Below are positions 11,605-24,365 of a stretch of 64,000 bases of DNA, one piece after another; the stretch's first letter is position 1, and each line of letters starts with the position of its first letter. The DNA is from Planoprotostelium fungivorum. Lineage: Eukaryota > Evosea > Variosea > Cavosteliida > Cavosteliaceae. The translations under genes were made by a program, and so were the position numbers. Location: NCBI GenBank assembly GCA_003024175.1, contig MDYQ01000026.1:1-64000 (forward strand), read 5' to 3'. The notes under the pieces are model-generated. The model saw only the letters and a program-made list of their open reading frames with translations, was not told the origin of the DNA and did no database searches.

Positions 11605-12335
11605 TCAAGCAAAACCCAGTGTTTTCTGCACCGTTCTCTTCACAATGTTCTCGTATTGTTTCTTGTCTGTCCTCCACATTTTCTGAACTGGAGTCAACTG
11701 GTTGGATTCTCTCTACCCTCACCGCGGCCTCTATGTTGGCTGGTGATTCATCGTTTGGTTCTGCAATCATGCTCACGACAGATAACAATATCTTCTCTAC
11801 GCTCTGTACAGGTGACCATCTCTCTGAAAGACGATCAGTGATCTTTCATCTTCCACCGTGTCTTTGTCACCTGAGGCGTTCTCGTAATGCATTGGGTCAT
11901 CTCCGGGAGGATGAAGGATGGAGATGCAGACTTCACCGTTGGGATAGACTGTGGCATTGAGTCAAGAAGTGGTATTGCCTCTCACCATTGGGATGCCACA
12001 TCTCCGTCGTGAATATCATCTTGGGAGGGCTGAGAGGATAATCTGTTGGAAATTTGAGGATGGCTATGAAGAGTCCTCCCTCATACGCAGTTCCTGAGGG
12101 GCCTCTGAAAGAGATGTCAGATTGGGGTTAGATTACACGAGTAAATCGAATCAAACGGCTCACATGATGGAGGCCTCCCACTCGAAAAAATTGTCTTCAG
12201 ATATCGGCCCAGCCAGAATTCCCTCTGGTGGGTTCTTTGTTAGCTCTGAATCGTGTCAGCGATCTCTACCATGACAGTCACCGATGTATTACCAATGTAC
12301 TCTTGCATTAGTCTCTTATAAGCAGTTCCAGCCAT
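11605..12335 (-). CDS. UBE2G2: Ubiquitin-conjugating enzyme E2, UBE2G2/Ubc7 type
   Basis: An E2 of the ER-associated degradation class. The joined exons read [20 protein letters not shown] from ATG 12335, then [26 protein letters not shown], and the catalytic segment [18 protein letters not shown] with the active-site Cys. The acidic loop after the active site, typical of the Ubc7/UBE2G/R group, is present ([10 protein letters not shown]...). The protein ends [20 protein letters not shown], then [20 protein letters not shown] and TLGFA. Length and order match the family. It starts about 660 bp downstream, on the minus strand, of the UTP20 stop. Identification is very secure. Confidence 0.95.
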
Positions 12336-12996
12336 CGTGATGATGTATTGCGAGAATGGAGGAAAATGTGTCCAAAAAAATTGGAGGATTCCTCGTCTAC
12401 AAGCAGGTTCACACCTCATCTTGATCACATTTCATCAAGGTGAGGGTCTCCATCTTGCATAAGAGAACTATAGGATATGATGTCAAGTAAAAGGTTTGAC
12501 ACATCAGCATCCTCCTACTCCTCTCCATCCGACAACCATCGCGCGATTTCTTGTGTGACCTCGAAGAATGGAGGAAGCACGTAAGGCCGTGCGTAGATAT
12601 AGAGGCCGTGCGATAGACACTTCGTCAAAGGCGTGGCGAATGGGAAAGGGACGGTCAACAGCTCAGGCACCAACTGCAGCTATTCCTCCGCCTATCTGTT
12701 TAGATCGGTGGCTCATGCATGCAGAAGATTACCCACAGTCGGAGGGGCTGCTCCTTTAGACGTCTTCTTTGTGAAGATATGACGAGAAGGCGGGTAGAGG
12801 CAGTATAGAACGAAAGTCATGGAGAGGAGAGGAGGTGTCAGTCTGGGTGTGAGAAGATGAAGACAAGTACACTGATCTGCGATTCATATAATACAAATCA
12901 TACAATGTATGATCCCCATCTGAAATCCATTCAGGTGCCATCCTCTTGGACATGATGATAACGCAAGAATGATCCACACGAATGAAATCAAACTCT
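12336..12996. other. Intergenic region between UTP20 and UBE2G2 genes
   Basis: No convincing gene. A plus-strand reading frame with a true ATG runs from 12568 to 12759 (63 codons, MEEARKAVRRYRGRAIDTSS) but shows no recognisable domain. The rest is non-coding in all frames. It presumably holds the UTP20 3' end and the UBE2G2 promoter. Confidence 0.5.
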
Positions 12997-15900
12997 TTAT
13001 TCTTCCAAAATCTTCTTTTTCTTGTGACTGGGCAGTCTGATGTTGTCCTCCGGTGCTCTCTGACTGGTCTCCACCTTCTTCTCGATCTTCCTCTTCTTCG
13101 CCTTCTGTCTCTCTTCCTTCCTCTTCTCTGCAAAACCTTCGGGGTCCAGCAGCTTCTCTCTCGATATGTCCTCCTTTCTCTTGTCCTTCTCCGCCGCAAG
13201 TTTCGATTGTTCCTAGTTTCATCATCAGAGACGCCATCATGCATCACGTCTCACCTTCTGGAACACTTGATAGAAGAGATCGTGACCGACGTGTTCTTTG
13301 ATGACGTCCAAGACTTCCTGGACCAATGTCTTCAGATCCTCCTGCAGCTTGTCCTTCTTCTTGATGAGGATGAGAGCTCGCAGGGCGGTGCGAAGGAAGG
13401 GCATGAGGTCCTCCTGTGGAATCTGGATGCACAGGGCGGCCAAACTTCTCGCGGCCATCTGTCTCTGTAGTATTCCTCCCTTCAGGAGGATGTGGTTCAA
13501 CCTCTTGAAGATGTACTCGGTCGAGTTCATCGTACTCTCCTGCGATGAGATCAGATGATGAACGATGATGAAAGAGATGGTTGACGAGAGATGAATGAAT
13601 CACCATTTCTGCCTTCTGCTCTTCGGGGGCTTCACACTCTTGATACTCTGACTTCTCGTGGCATGCCTTGGCCAAGAACAGCAGGTTTCGAATGGTCTGC
13701 TGAGCCAACTTTTCGTTCAAGAATGGACTGTTCAGTGTGGCCAGCAGAGAGTTGAGGAGGGAGAAGAACTTGTCCTTCTCGCTGATGCAAGTCTGCTTCT
13801 CCTCCCAATCTTCTGGCAGAGAGTTCAAGAAGTCACCGAGGAGACGACTGCTGATCTGACGGATCCACATGTGAGGGTGGATGATCAGCTCCACCACTGA
13901 TTCGAACACTTCCTGCGATTCATCAGATCTCATCTCATCTATGGATGTGAATGATCTCTAGATCGCGATGTAGATCATGGATGTATAGATCGATGATCAC
14001 CTTGTACTCTTCGAAGGGAATGTCAACGACGTGTCTTCTGATCTTATCCACCGTGACGAGGGTGTGATAGCATGTCTGCCACTCTTCATCCTTCTCCGGT
14101 AACTCTTCAAACTGTTCGTTCAGCGTGGCGATCCTCTCTACCTCTCCACGGAAGTGTCTGCGTTCCTTCAGCTCTCTTCTTTTTCTCCATGTCTCACCCC
14201 GTCAGCTTCTTCTCTAAGATGTCCTTCACGTGGCCCTTCAGGACGGTGGGAGCTGCCTCTGCGATGAATCCGATGACTTGGATTCCGGCGCGAGTCAACA
14301 AGACGGACTTGTCGTCCTTCGTCGTGAGCTGACTCTTTGACTTGGTCCATCCCATGCAGAGTTGGATGGAGGTCTCCACGTGTTCTTCACTCACGCAGCT
14401 GATGAGCTTCTTCATGGACTCTCCGATCTCTTTCCTGCATTCGGAGGATCCTTCGTTGGTGTATTGCAACACCATCGGTACGAACAATAATTCGTAGTGT
14501 TTCTCGATCATCTGAAGAGTCCATCAGAGAGACACACACGAGAAGAAGGATATATTATGAAAGAAGAGAAGAAGAGATGAAAGAAGAGATGAAAGATGTG
14601 AGTAGAGAGAAGGATAAGATCACCTGTCTGGGAAAAGACTTGAAGATCTTGAAACAGAGACGGAAGATCGCCTTCCTCGATGATTCGTATGGGTGCATCA
14701 TGTTCTTTACGATGGTGGTCAGGTGCTCCTTGAATCGATTCTCCTCCATGGGGAAGTGGAGGAGGTACTGAACGAACACCGATGACGTGTGCTTGTGCAA
14801 GATCGGATTGTTGATCGTCAGCATCTCGTTCAATCCTTCTGTCATCGCATCGTACAACTGGATCCATCAATCATCATTCACTCCCTCTCTCACCTCTGGA
14901 AGGTGGTATCCCTTCTTCACCAAGTTCTTCAGCAATTTGAAGTTGACTCCGTCGGTCATGAGTTGGTTCATGTCGTTGGTCAGATAAGCCACCAGATTTC
15001 TCAGCTGTAGCTCAGAGATGGAGAACTTGTCCTTGTTGTCTACCAACATGGAGATGACCGTGAGACAGTGCTGGGTGACGGTACCATCGCTGGCCCACTC
15101 CATGATGTCTAAGACGGCCTCGGCAACAAAGGGTGCGACGTTGTCGTCAGCCTCCAAGATTCCATACGGTTGAGACAGGATGATGCTTCTCATGGTGCAG
15201 AGGAGAGTGGCCGTGTGCCTCGATTGGAGACACTTGAGGAGGTGGGGAATGAATGGAACCACCATCGATCGACTGTGGTCATCGATCTGTCTCTTGAATT
15301 TCTTCAGAACAGAGTTGAAGAGGTTGAGTGCGAATTCTACGAGGTAGTGGCTGTTGACGATGCTGTACGTTCCCTGCTCCACCTTTCTTCTCTTCAGTTT
15401 CTTTCGTTTCATGATGACGAGAGACGAACCTTCTTGGCGGTGGTGTTATCGTAGCGGTAACCTTTGAGTGGAGGCAGCATGTGAGTGTGTTCCGCCTTGG
15501 TTCTCTTTCTCTTCTTGATGAGAACTCTCCTTCCGTCCTCGATGTTGTTATCTCTCAGCACGTGGAAGGCGTAGATGAATCCTTCATCGGCCGTCACCGT
15601 TGGATTCTTGATGAGACCACTGTGCAAGCTCTCCAATATTCCCTCCAACTTTTTCAACATGCCCACGTCCTCCGTGGTGCCTTTTCATCGTTCAATCTTC
15701 AGAGTGTATGATATGAATCACATGAGATGGAATGGAGAATAACATACCTAACAAGAGACGAATGGCATCGGTCGTGTTGTGGAAAGCTTTGGGGAAAGAG
15801 AGGAGCTGACCCAATATGCCGAAGACCTGGGTCACGTTGTTTCCCTTCATCTCCTTCTCGGTGCGTGATACTTCAGTGGCATCCAATCTCTCGGCCACTC

Positions 15901-18900
15901 GACCGATGACTTCTTCCAGGGCGATGCGTTGGATGATGTCCGAGTATCGATCGATGTCTCCGTTGTAGATGACTCTCTCCTGCTCATGGTTAATTCATTC
16001 CTCTCTCTTTCACATCTCACGTGTATCGTCTTCCCCTTCAGAACTTCTTCGTCTCCCTGTCTCTCGTTATACATCGTTTCATCGTGAATGTGTCATCAAA
16101 GAGTACGAAAGGATGAATGAGATACGCACCAGTGTGGATCCCTTCTCTCTTCCTGAAATCAACTCTTTGAGAAGGTAAGCGGCAGTGTAGATCAATACGT
16201 GTCTCTTGAATCCTCTGTCCAACATGGACTCCAAGGTTCTCATCATGAACCCAACGGAGGTGGGGCCCAGAGAACGAGCGATGGTCACGAGAGCCGCCCT
16301 GCATCGATCTCTCTCCTTCTCCTCTGCCTTACCCATCGTGTTACCGATCTCTGTTCTCTTCAGCTCCTCCCTTCCTTACACACTCACGCATGATGAGATT
16401 TCTCAGGGGAACCATGGCCTGTGACTTGGGTAACTGCCTCAGAGCTGCGGCAACGGCCGTCGTGACCATGACATTGAGTCCCTTCTCTCTTCAGTTGGAT
16501 TCTCTTCTCCTCTCTCACCTCCGTTCCTCTCTTCGTCTTTCTCTTGGTCAGTGTCATCAGTCTGGCCACCACCACGTCTCTCAGGTACGTCGTGTGTTTC
16601 TCGATGTCTGCATCACTGTTCTTCTCTTCTTCCTCTCTGTCCTTTGGTTCCGTCACTTCATCGTCATCCGATCCAAAGTCCATGCCTTGTGCTTCATCCT
16701 CTTCCTTCTCTCCTCCATCTTCATTGTCCTCTTCTCTCTCCCTGTGAAGAGATCAGTCGACACGGTGGATGAAGAAACTCACGCAGAGACTCGGAAGTGG
16801 AAACCGTCGGCGATTCTGCAGACGGCGTGGATGATGACCTTGTTCTTCTCGTCCAGCAGTGAGATGTAGTCGTTCAGAACGGCAGTGTATTCCTCCCACG
16901 GTAATCGTCTGCACAACGCCCTCAGGGCTTCACCCGTGGTGACGACGTAGTTATCGTCATCGGCCGTAGTCATGATGGACTTTACGATGGGTAAGAGGAG
17001 CTCTTTCATCGTCGCCTGTGTCTGTCAGGGATGAGGTGGAAGGGTGGCTCACCAGTTGGATCTTCCCTGCCTCGACTGCCTTGGTCAGTCTTCGGACACC
17101 TCTGGCTCTCCTGTGGATTTGAACGTGAGTGATGTTGTTAAAGAAGTTCTTCTCTTGGTCTTCAGGGTCTCCCATCGATAGATCGAAGAGATCTGGATAG
17201 ACGGAGGGGAAGTGTTTCGTGATCTATCTCGACATCAACCACACAAGTGATTTTTCTCTCACCTTTGGAATGATGTTGATGAACGTGTTCTTGATCGATG
17301 CGTTTTCACTTCCGAGAGCGTAGACGATACCACCAAAGAGTTTTCTCACGGCACCGATGATCGTGATGCCCTCTGCCTCTCCTTCCTCTGGCTCCTTCTC
17401 CTCGTCATTCATCCTTCTCTGATGACGTTGTGATGTGTGACTCACTTGTACCAGGGCCAACCTCTGAATGAGTGAATCGATGCCCAATGCACTGGCGTTA
17501 CGGATCGACAAATCTTCTTCGTTCGTGTGGAAGATGTAATTGCTGAGCAGCACGTGACACTGGTAGAGGTTGAGGTGAGGGGTGACCTCGTTGAGAGCCT
17601 TGAAGCCTTCGTGTCTGGCCTCAAAGTCGTACTCGTCCACTCTCTTCTTAGACCACGAGTTCGTCTTCTCTAGATCTGCACCGATCGCCTTCATGTCTTC
17701 GAGATATTCTGAACTGGCCGCGAAGAAAGCGGCCACCAGCAATCGACTGTGTCTCTGCTTCACCATCTGAAGTAACCTGTCGATGTCAATCATCCATCGT
17801 GTGATGCGACACAAATCGATGATCACCTCGATATGGCAACCATGTGAGGCATGGGGTGTGAGAGTAGACGCAAGAGAGGATGGAGATCCTTGAGGATCAT
17901 CATTCTCGTCGTCTCTTCTCCACACTTTCTGCTCATGATCAAACGGATGAACTGGGGCACCAACTTCCCCGCCCTCTCTGGATCCTTGGCGTGTGTGCTG
18001 AGCTTCGATACCACGAAGAGCTCCCTGAGCCCTCCCTCGTCCATTTCCTTGGCCTTCTTGTTCAAGATCTTATTGCTGAGGAAGTCAAAGAGGATGGTGA
18101 TCGATGCCTCTTCGAGTATGCTGTCGTCTCGGAGTAAGATGCCCTCCACGATCGTGACGATCCTCTGCGTGTTCGTCTCTGATGTGTTCTTCTTCAGCAG
18201 CTCGATCGTGTTTCGAATGAGTGTGGGGTACTTCTTCACCATGGAGAAGCTGATGTCCTTTGACGTCGCAGCTTGTAACATCTATCCGTATCATCAGAGG
18301 GTGATGAAGAGAGTGACTCACCTCTAAAGTGGGAGCTTGTACTAGATGCTCGTGGTTGATCGTGAAGAAACGATCCATGATCTCCAGCATGGACTCTTTC
18401 GTGTGCTGGAACTCGAACATGCTGACCAAGACAGATGTGATGATGTAGAGGTTCTGTACCGTGTCGTCGTTGAGATAAGTTCCTCCCATGAGAGCAGTCT
18501 GTGCGGCGGGAGAGTGGTGGATTTGATACATGTTGAGAAGGTAATTTCCTATGCTCGATATGTGTGGAATCACAGACAGACGGAACATCCTTTTCATCAT
18601 CAGTTGATTCATCTCCATAAGGATGACTCACTCTGTGATGGACTTGCAAGCTCTGAAGATGGAATCCTGCCTTCGAGTGAGACGAAAGATAGAAATACAA
18701 TCTGAAGAAGGAGACACACCTGAACACTGGTAGGGGGTAACTTGAGGTTGAGTTTGATCAGTTCATCGTGCGAGTAGACTCTCTTGGTGAGATCGGATAC
18801 GGTAGAGAAGAGGACTTGAAGGAAGACGTCCAGACCCTCCTGCTCTAATTTCCCAATGAAACGGATGAGACCGCGATCGATCCTCTCCTGTCCCTTTGCA

Positions 18901-21900
18901 CTGGACACCGTGGAGATCTTTCCGTAGATGATCTTGGCCACCATCTCGTTGAATTCTCTTCTCAACCCAGGCACTACACTCTCCACGTTGAAGATCTATG
19001 TGTCTGGGTCACATTCGACGAATTGAAATAACGACGGTGGAGGTGATGAGGTGACGGATGGTTCACCTGCATGTCTCCCTTCTTCATGGTGATGATGGAT
19101 TCTAAGATGGGCTTCTGTGTGATGATGTAGGGGTGGTTGTAGGGGAGTAGGGCATCGAGGGCTGCCTTGGAGATGACTGATTTAGGGTCTTGTAGGAGGT
19201 GGAATACGATGTCGTGGACTCTCTGTCCCTGGGGTAGTCCTCTCGGATTCTTCAGAGCGGCCATGAGATGGAGTCTGTTGAGCATCTGTCTCGTACTCTC
19301 CTTCTTCATCTCTCTCCTCACGGTCATGTTCTTCTTCCCCGTCACCTGTCTCATCTCACTCTCTTGTTGTCTATTTCTTATCCTCTTCTCTTCTTCTATT
19401 TAGATGGCATCTCCTCTCACCTTGTTCTCAATCTGCATGTTTCGTATGGGAATGAATTGTAGATCGTAGAAAGAGATGAGATCAGCAGAGACGATTCTAC
19501 CACAGTATCTCTCCAAGAGAGGTGCCACGGTGGGTAGAGTCTTCCACATCTGTGTGTCGTAGTCGCTGTCTCCGTTGCTCTCTTCACTCTCTTCTTCCCA
19601 CGCTTCCTCTCCCTTCTTCTCCTCTTCTCCTCCTTCTTCCGGGTTGAGTATGTGCACTCTCTTTGTCGATTCGCTCAGCTCCACTTGTAAGATGTGCCAC
19701 ACTGAGCTCCAGTTCTTGTTGGCCAGGTTCGTGATGGATCTGCGAGCAGCGGGATAGAGAGGAATGAATTTGACCCAGAATTGACCTGTGAAATATGAAT
19801 ACGAGATCATGAGCAGGATAGAGAGAAATAGGAGAGAGCAATCACCGAATAAGAAAGCGGAGATGATCTGATAGTGATGGACATCCAGTTGGTTCGATTC
19901 CAACACACGATCGAGATCGATCAATAGGACATCGAAGATTCTGCTGTTGACTGCCTCCTTCTTCTCGTCAAAGACTCTCTGCATGATATCGTAGATCTGA
20001 TCTCTTCAGCTCATTTCTTCATTCTTCTCCTCACCTTTGCGATGATTGGTTGAGTTGAATCGTAGTTGAGTTGATACAAGATCTTCATGGTGGTTCTCCT
20101 CAATATCGCCTTCTTCGAACACAGATTGAGAGTCACCTTCTCGATCAATTCCTTCTTCTCCTTCTCCTCTATCTTCTTGGCCATGCTGTTCTCATTCAGC
20201 CGTGTGTCATCGTCGATGGTTCACCTCTCCAGCGTGACGATCTGGCTGAAAGCAGAGACGAGATACTCATTCTGAGGGTATCGACAGACGTAAGAGATCA
20301 ATTGATTCATATTTACATTCTTCTCGTTCTTGCTCGATACGCACAGTTGAACCACTTTGCTCAACCAGAACAGATCTGATTCCTTCAGCACATCCATCTC
20401 ACTTCACCTCTCACCTTGTTCCGATTCGATTCGTGCACTCATGAGTGTCTTGACGGAGGATTGGAGTGATTTGACCGAGGAGGGAGTCAATTTGAACCCA
20501 CTGAGCGTAGTGAGGGAGAGAGAAGCATCGGACGTCTCTTCATCCATGGTCTCTCCTCTGTCCTCTCCCATCTTTTCACTCCTCGATGCGATGGTGCTGA
20601 GGAGGTGTCGTTGTATTCCTTCGTCACTGGGTACCTTGCTGAAGTAATCCCTCTTCTGAGCGTTGATCAACAAGTTTAACACTAGTCTCTTGTCCGTGGT
20701 GATCTTCTCGTTGGCATATCTGATCGTCAATGAATACATTACGAAATCGTAGAAGGAGTGATGAGAATGAGATGATCACCGGATGATACGGGAGGTGAAC
20801 ACATCGATGGCATCACCAAATACGGCCCTCATGTCCTCTTGACAAAATCGACAGACGGAGGGGACTGGTAATCTGAAGATGACGTCCAAGTAGGACACGA
20901 CCATCACGGGGGACGTACGATCACTGATCTCGTCGTCACACGATTTAGCCAGTAGGGTCAGGCAGCCATCGCTGAGATCTTCCCTCTTGTTCTCTTTCGA
21001 TAAGAGTCCACTCTTTGAAAAGAGACCGTTCAGTGCCGACTGAACCTTCTGCACACCTTTCTCCGTCAGAGAACAGTCGATCGCGTCAGACGATGAACAC
21101 AAGGAGATTCAACTCACTGGATATCTTCTTGGAGTGGATCCAGGGTAGAGACAGATCGACGAGGTGGTGGATGTATCGCAACCTCCTCTCTGTACATTCC
21201 TTGTTGCCCTTCTGAATCGTCTGGGTCATCTCGATGATGAGAGTGTTCCATATCGGATCACTGTGATTCTGATCCGTCCACGTTCGATTGTAATTCAAGG
21301 TGCATTCGATGACCTCGTATCGATCTGTATCTCTCAGTCTCCTCTCTCCCTCTCTCCACTCACGCCCTGCCGAGTTTTCCACGTCCAGCAGATGCAACAA
21401 CACACCGATAAACTCGCTCGTCTTCGAGAAGAGATCTGTGATGAATGAGAAATAAGAGATGAATGAGAAATAAGAGATGAATGAGAAATAAGAGACGAAA
21501 GAGAGATAAGAGATGAATGAGAAATAAGAGATGAGAGAGACGTACGCTTTCCGGCACCCCTCATGACGTGAGCGAATACCTCTCCGAGTCCTTGTTTGAA
21601 TTGTTCGAAATCGACTTCTTCTCTCTCTCCGTAGTCCATCATGATCGTCGCCACCTTATCAAAGGTCACCACGTCCAACTTGCGGAGGAGGAAGGCAAAG
21701 ACCTGTGCCGACCAACTCTTGACGTAATCATCTCTGTGAGAGACGAGGGAGTAGAAGTAGCTGAATGGGTCAACTTGTGGGAGAGACAAAGAGTTCACCT
21801 CCAGACGTGGTTGATGTCTTGTATGACGTGCTTGTGCAGGTACTTGAAGAAATAACCGATGGTCTGGAAGATGGATTCTAAGATCTCGGGCTGGAGTAAT

Positions 21901-22621
21901 TTCGAGTCTAACACTTTGGATAATGTCTTGATCGTCTCTTCCATCATGGGGTAAAATTCCTCTTGGAGGTCACGTGATAATTGACAAGCGAGACTGATGG
22001 ACATCAACATCGGCCATCGTCGACTGTCATCACTCACTTTAGAAGGGGGGCCAGGGCGAGACTGTCTGGTACTTGTAAGTGTTTGATGAGGATACCGTGT
22101 ATATCCTTCTTGTGATAGAGAATCTGTGCCAATGAATTGCTGATGGGGTAGACCTGAATGGAGTCAATTGACTTGTCACTTCTGATTTGGAATGCACCTC
22201 AGTGGAAAAGTTGAGAAAATCTCTGGTGAGATTGAGGTCAGTCCATTGATGCAGTGACTCTCTGAAATAGCTGGATGTCGGATCTGATAGTTTGATGGTA
22301 ATGCCTGATTTATAATGAGACGCTGATCATGCAAAGAAGAACACATCTGGCAATGACAACTGTTATACAATAGACCCCTACCTCCGATCTTGTGGAAGAT
22401 GTCCACATCTACCTCTGCGATCTTCTCATTTCGCCCTTGGTACTGAATTCGAAATGAGCTCAATGTCACAGATTGACTTCCTCTCGACGAAAAGATTGAT
22501 GTGATTGATGATCGGATTCATTCGAATGACTGACCTTGAAACGGTTTCCACTCTCTGAAGCTTGTTTCGGCTTCTTTATAAGACGCTTGGCTGCCTTATT
22601 GCCTTGCCTCTTCTTGGTCAT
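12997..22621 (-). CDS. UTP20: UTP20/DRIM, small-subunit processome component
   Basis: A giant HEAT-repeat protein of the nucleolar SSU processome needed for 18S rRNA processing. It spans about 9.6 kb with more than 20 short introns, consistent with the usual length near 2,700 residues. The N-terminal exons read NKAAKRLIKKPKQ, GNRFK, then SVTLSSFRIQYQGRNEKIAE and VDVDIFHKIG, the family opening. Around 17,160-17,060 lies the DRIM signature EKNFFNNITHVQIHRRARG followed by VRRLTKAVEAGKIQ. HEAT-like helices continue throughout. The last exon is highly basic (EKRKEERQKAKKRKIEKKVE ... LPSHKKKKILEE), a nucleolar-type tail, with TAA at 12997-12999. ATG 22621 gives MTKKRQGNKAAKRL; an in-frame ATG at 22663 is an alternative. 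Internal exon borders were not all traced. Confidence 0.9.
21441..21530. repeat. 18-bp intronic minisatellite, 5 copies
   Basis: Five tandem 18-bp units (ATGAATGAGAAATAAGAG on the plus strand; the fourth is diverged) lie inside a UTP20 intron. On the transcribed minus strand the repeat is pyrimidine-rich, like an extended polypyrimidine tract. It makes this intron several times longer than its neighbours. Confidence 0.85.
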
Positions 22622-22748
22622 CAAAGTTTGAGGAAATGATGCGGAAGAGGAAAGAAGTAACATTCTACACCGAGCCTTCTTTTCCTTTCCTCGCTTCTTC
22701 TTTTTCGCACATTCTTTCACTTTTGAGACACTCTGCACATGAGATTCA

Positions 22749-24290
22749 TTACGTTGCTATCTGCAACATGTTTCGAGCCATGTTCACAACGCTCTTCCAT
22801 TCTTGAAGACCTTCAGTCAGGGGATAGACGTGATAGTATTGCGTGGGCTCCGATGCTCTTCCATTAGGATCGGTCAGTGTCAGCTCGATGATGGTGCTGT
22901 CTTCCAGCATCTTCCTGTCCATGACTCTCTGTCGATCGTCAGCACATCGTGAAGGATGGAGTGCATCACGTGAAGAGAGGAAGGGCCGTAGGAGATGACA
23001 GCATCTAAGCGATGAAAGATGACACCCTTTGAGCCAGCGGGGAGCTTCCTCCAGGCATCGAGAGCATCCATCTTCCAGCCGATCGCTGAGATGAAATGGC
23101 GTACGACAAAGTTTGCAAACAATGGATTCTGCCTCACAATCAGCCGTGAAATGAATCGATGAAATGAATCGATGAAATGAATCGATGGAATGAATCGATG
23201 AAATGAATCGATGAAATGAATCGATGAAATGAATCGATGAAATGAATCGATAAAATGAAGAAGAAAGAAAAGAATACGAACCAGATATGTGATGCCAGCG
23301 GAGGTAGCACCACCAAGGATAGCCCAGAGGATCATCGAATAAGAGGAGAAGAATGAGCTGGTCCACAGAGAGAGGACACCACCGATCAATCCAGCCGAGA
23401 ACATACCGAGTGGCCTAACTTGCGTCGCCACAGCTCTACTCTCTCTTCAGCCACCGAGAGATCGCGATCGTCTCACGCTGCGATCTCGGAGAAACTTCTG
23501 AACGATCGATCGTTGATGATGGGACCGTCTGGATAGTAAGTTCTCGTCAGGGTGGCGATACCTCTGCAGATGCGATCAGTGATTCGTGTGATGATGGTGG
23601 GCGTGATTACCCTCCCAAACTGTGTCCGTGGAAGAGAATGTTTCTCGAAAGAACTCCCGATTGTAACAGATAATTCACGGCCCCCTTTCCATCATTGACG
23701 AGATCGTAACAAGTGGCAGCATAACCTTGGCTGCGACCTACGCCTCTGTAATTGAAACTGAGAACGCTAACACCGAGATCTAGGGCATAACGGATGAGAA
23801 AAGGAAATTCATCCTCGTAAAGGGCAGCGTTGGGATTGAACCAGAGGAGCCATCTGATGAATTGAGTTGTGAATTCGATGTCAAATCAAGAATAATAGAA
23901 TATGATACGCACTTTTGTTCCTGGGGTTCTAATCTATCCATGCGAGGATGTCTAAAGATAATGCCATCAAGATCGATTCCATCGTGAGTTCGTATGGTAA
24001 CTGACTCTGCTTCCTTGCATCTGTTTCAGTTAATCAGTCATCTATTCGAGTTTTACCGCTGATCACCTCATCATTATAATCGCCCTCGCTTCGTCTACAT
24101 TTCGACCTCTACTGCGTGCGAGGTATGTGGCAGGTACAAACAGCATAGGACCGAGCAACTTGTTTCGAAGTTGTAAGATCCCTACACTTAGGATCGTCGT
24201 GAGAATTGATTGCCTGAATAGGTAGTTCGCCCAACTACTATTCATGATACTGCTGATCGCCTCCATTGCGATCGGTGTTGGACTTTCCAT
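22749..24290 (-). CDS. Alpha/beta hydrolase with C-terminal membrane segments
   Basis: ATG at 24290 begins MESPTPIAMEAISSIMN, followed by a hydrophobic, probably membrane-associated N-terminus. Later exons read GIDLDGIIFRHPRM, WLLWFNPNAALYEDEFPFL, VSVLSFNYRGVGRSQG and NILFHGHSLGG, which carries the nucleophile elbow G-H-S-L-G. GPIINDRSFRSFSEIA is typical of serine hydrolases of this fold. After it come two hydrophobic helices (GMFSAGLIGGVLSLW, SMILWAILGGATSAGITYL). The C-terminal exon has SKGVIFHRLDAVISYG with a plausible late catalytic His/Asp region. Substrate is unknown. The intron after ITYL is enlarged by a 13-bp repeat. The gene ends 128 bp upstream of the UTP20 start on the same strand and is divergent to the EF-hand gene at 24366. 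Confidence 0.75.
23148..23251. repeat. 13-bp intronic minisatellite, 8 copies
   Basis: Eight uninterrupted units of GAAATGAATCGAT; one unit starts GGAAT instead. The array lies in an intron of about 160 nt of the hydrolase gene, where neighbouring introns are about 40 nt. Each unit contains the palindrome ATCGAT. There are no spacers, so this is not a CRISPR array. Confidence 0.95.
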
Positions 24291-24365
24291 TTTCCCCTCC
24301 TGAGGGTCTACAACGGATTTCTAAATTCGCAATCACCACTCAAGGCCAAGGAGCTAGTTGGCCTG
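24291..24365. promoter_or_regulatory. Compact divergent promoter, 75 bp
   Basis: Only 75 bp separate the start codons of the alpha/beta hydrolase (minus) and the EF-hand gene (plus). Both promoters and leaders must lie in this space or inside the coding regions. No TATA-like element is obvious. Confidence 0.4.

Noticed and set aside
11301-11960. 219-codon plus-strand frame
   Set aside because: It covers the RasGEF start and the last UBE2G2 exons in antisense; the minus-strand genes are well supported.
12982-13470. Leucine-rich plus-strand frame that looks like a membrane protein
   Set aside because: It is the antisense of the Lys/Arg-rich UTP20 C-terminal exons.
23148-23251. CRISPR-like regular repeat array
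   Set aside because: Units are 13 bp, directly adjacent with no unique spacers, and lie in an intron of a eukaryotic gene.
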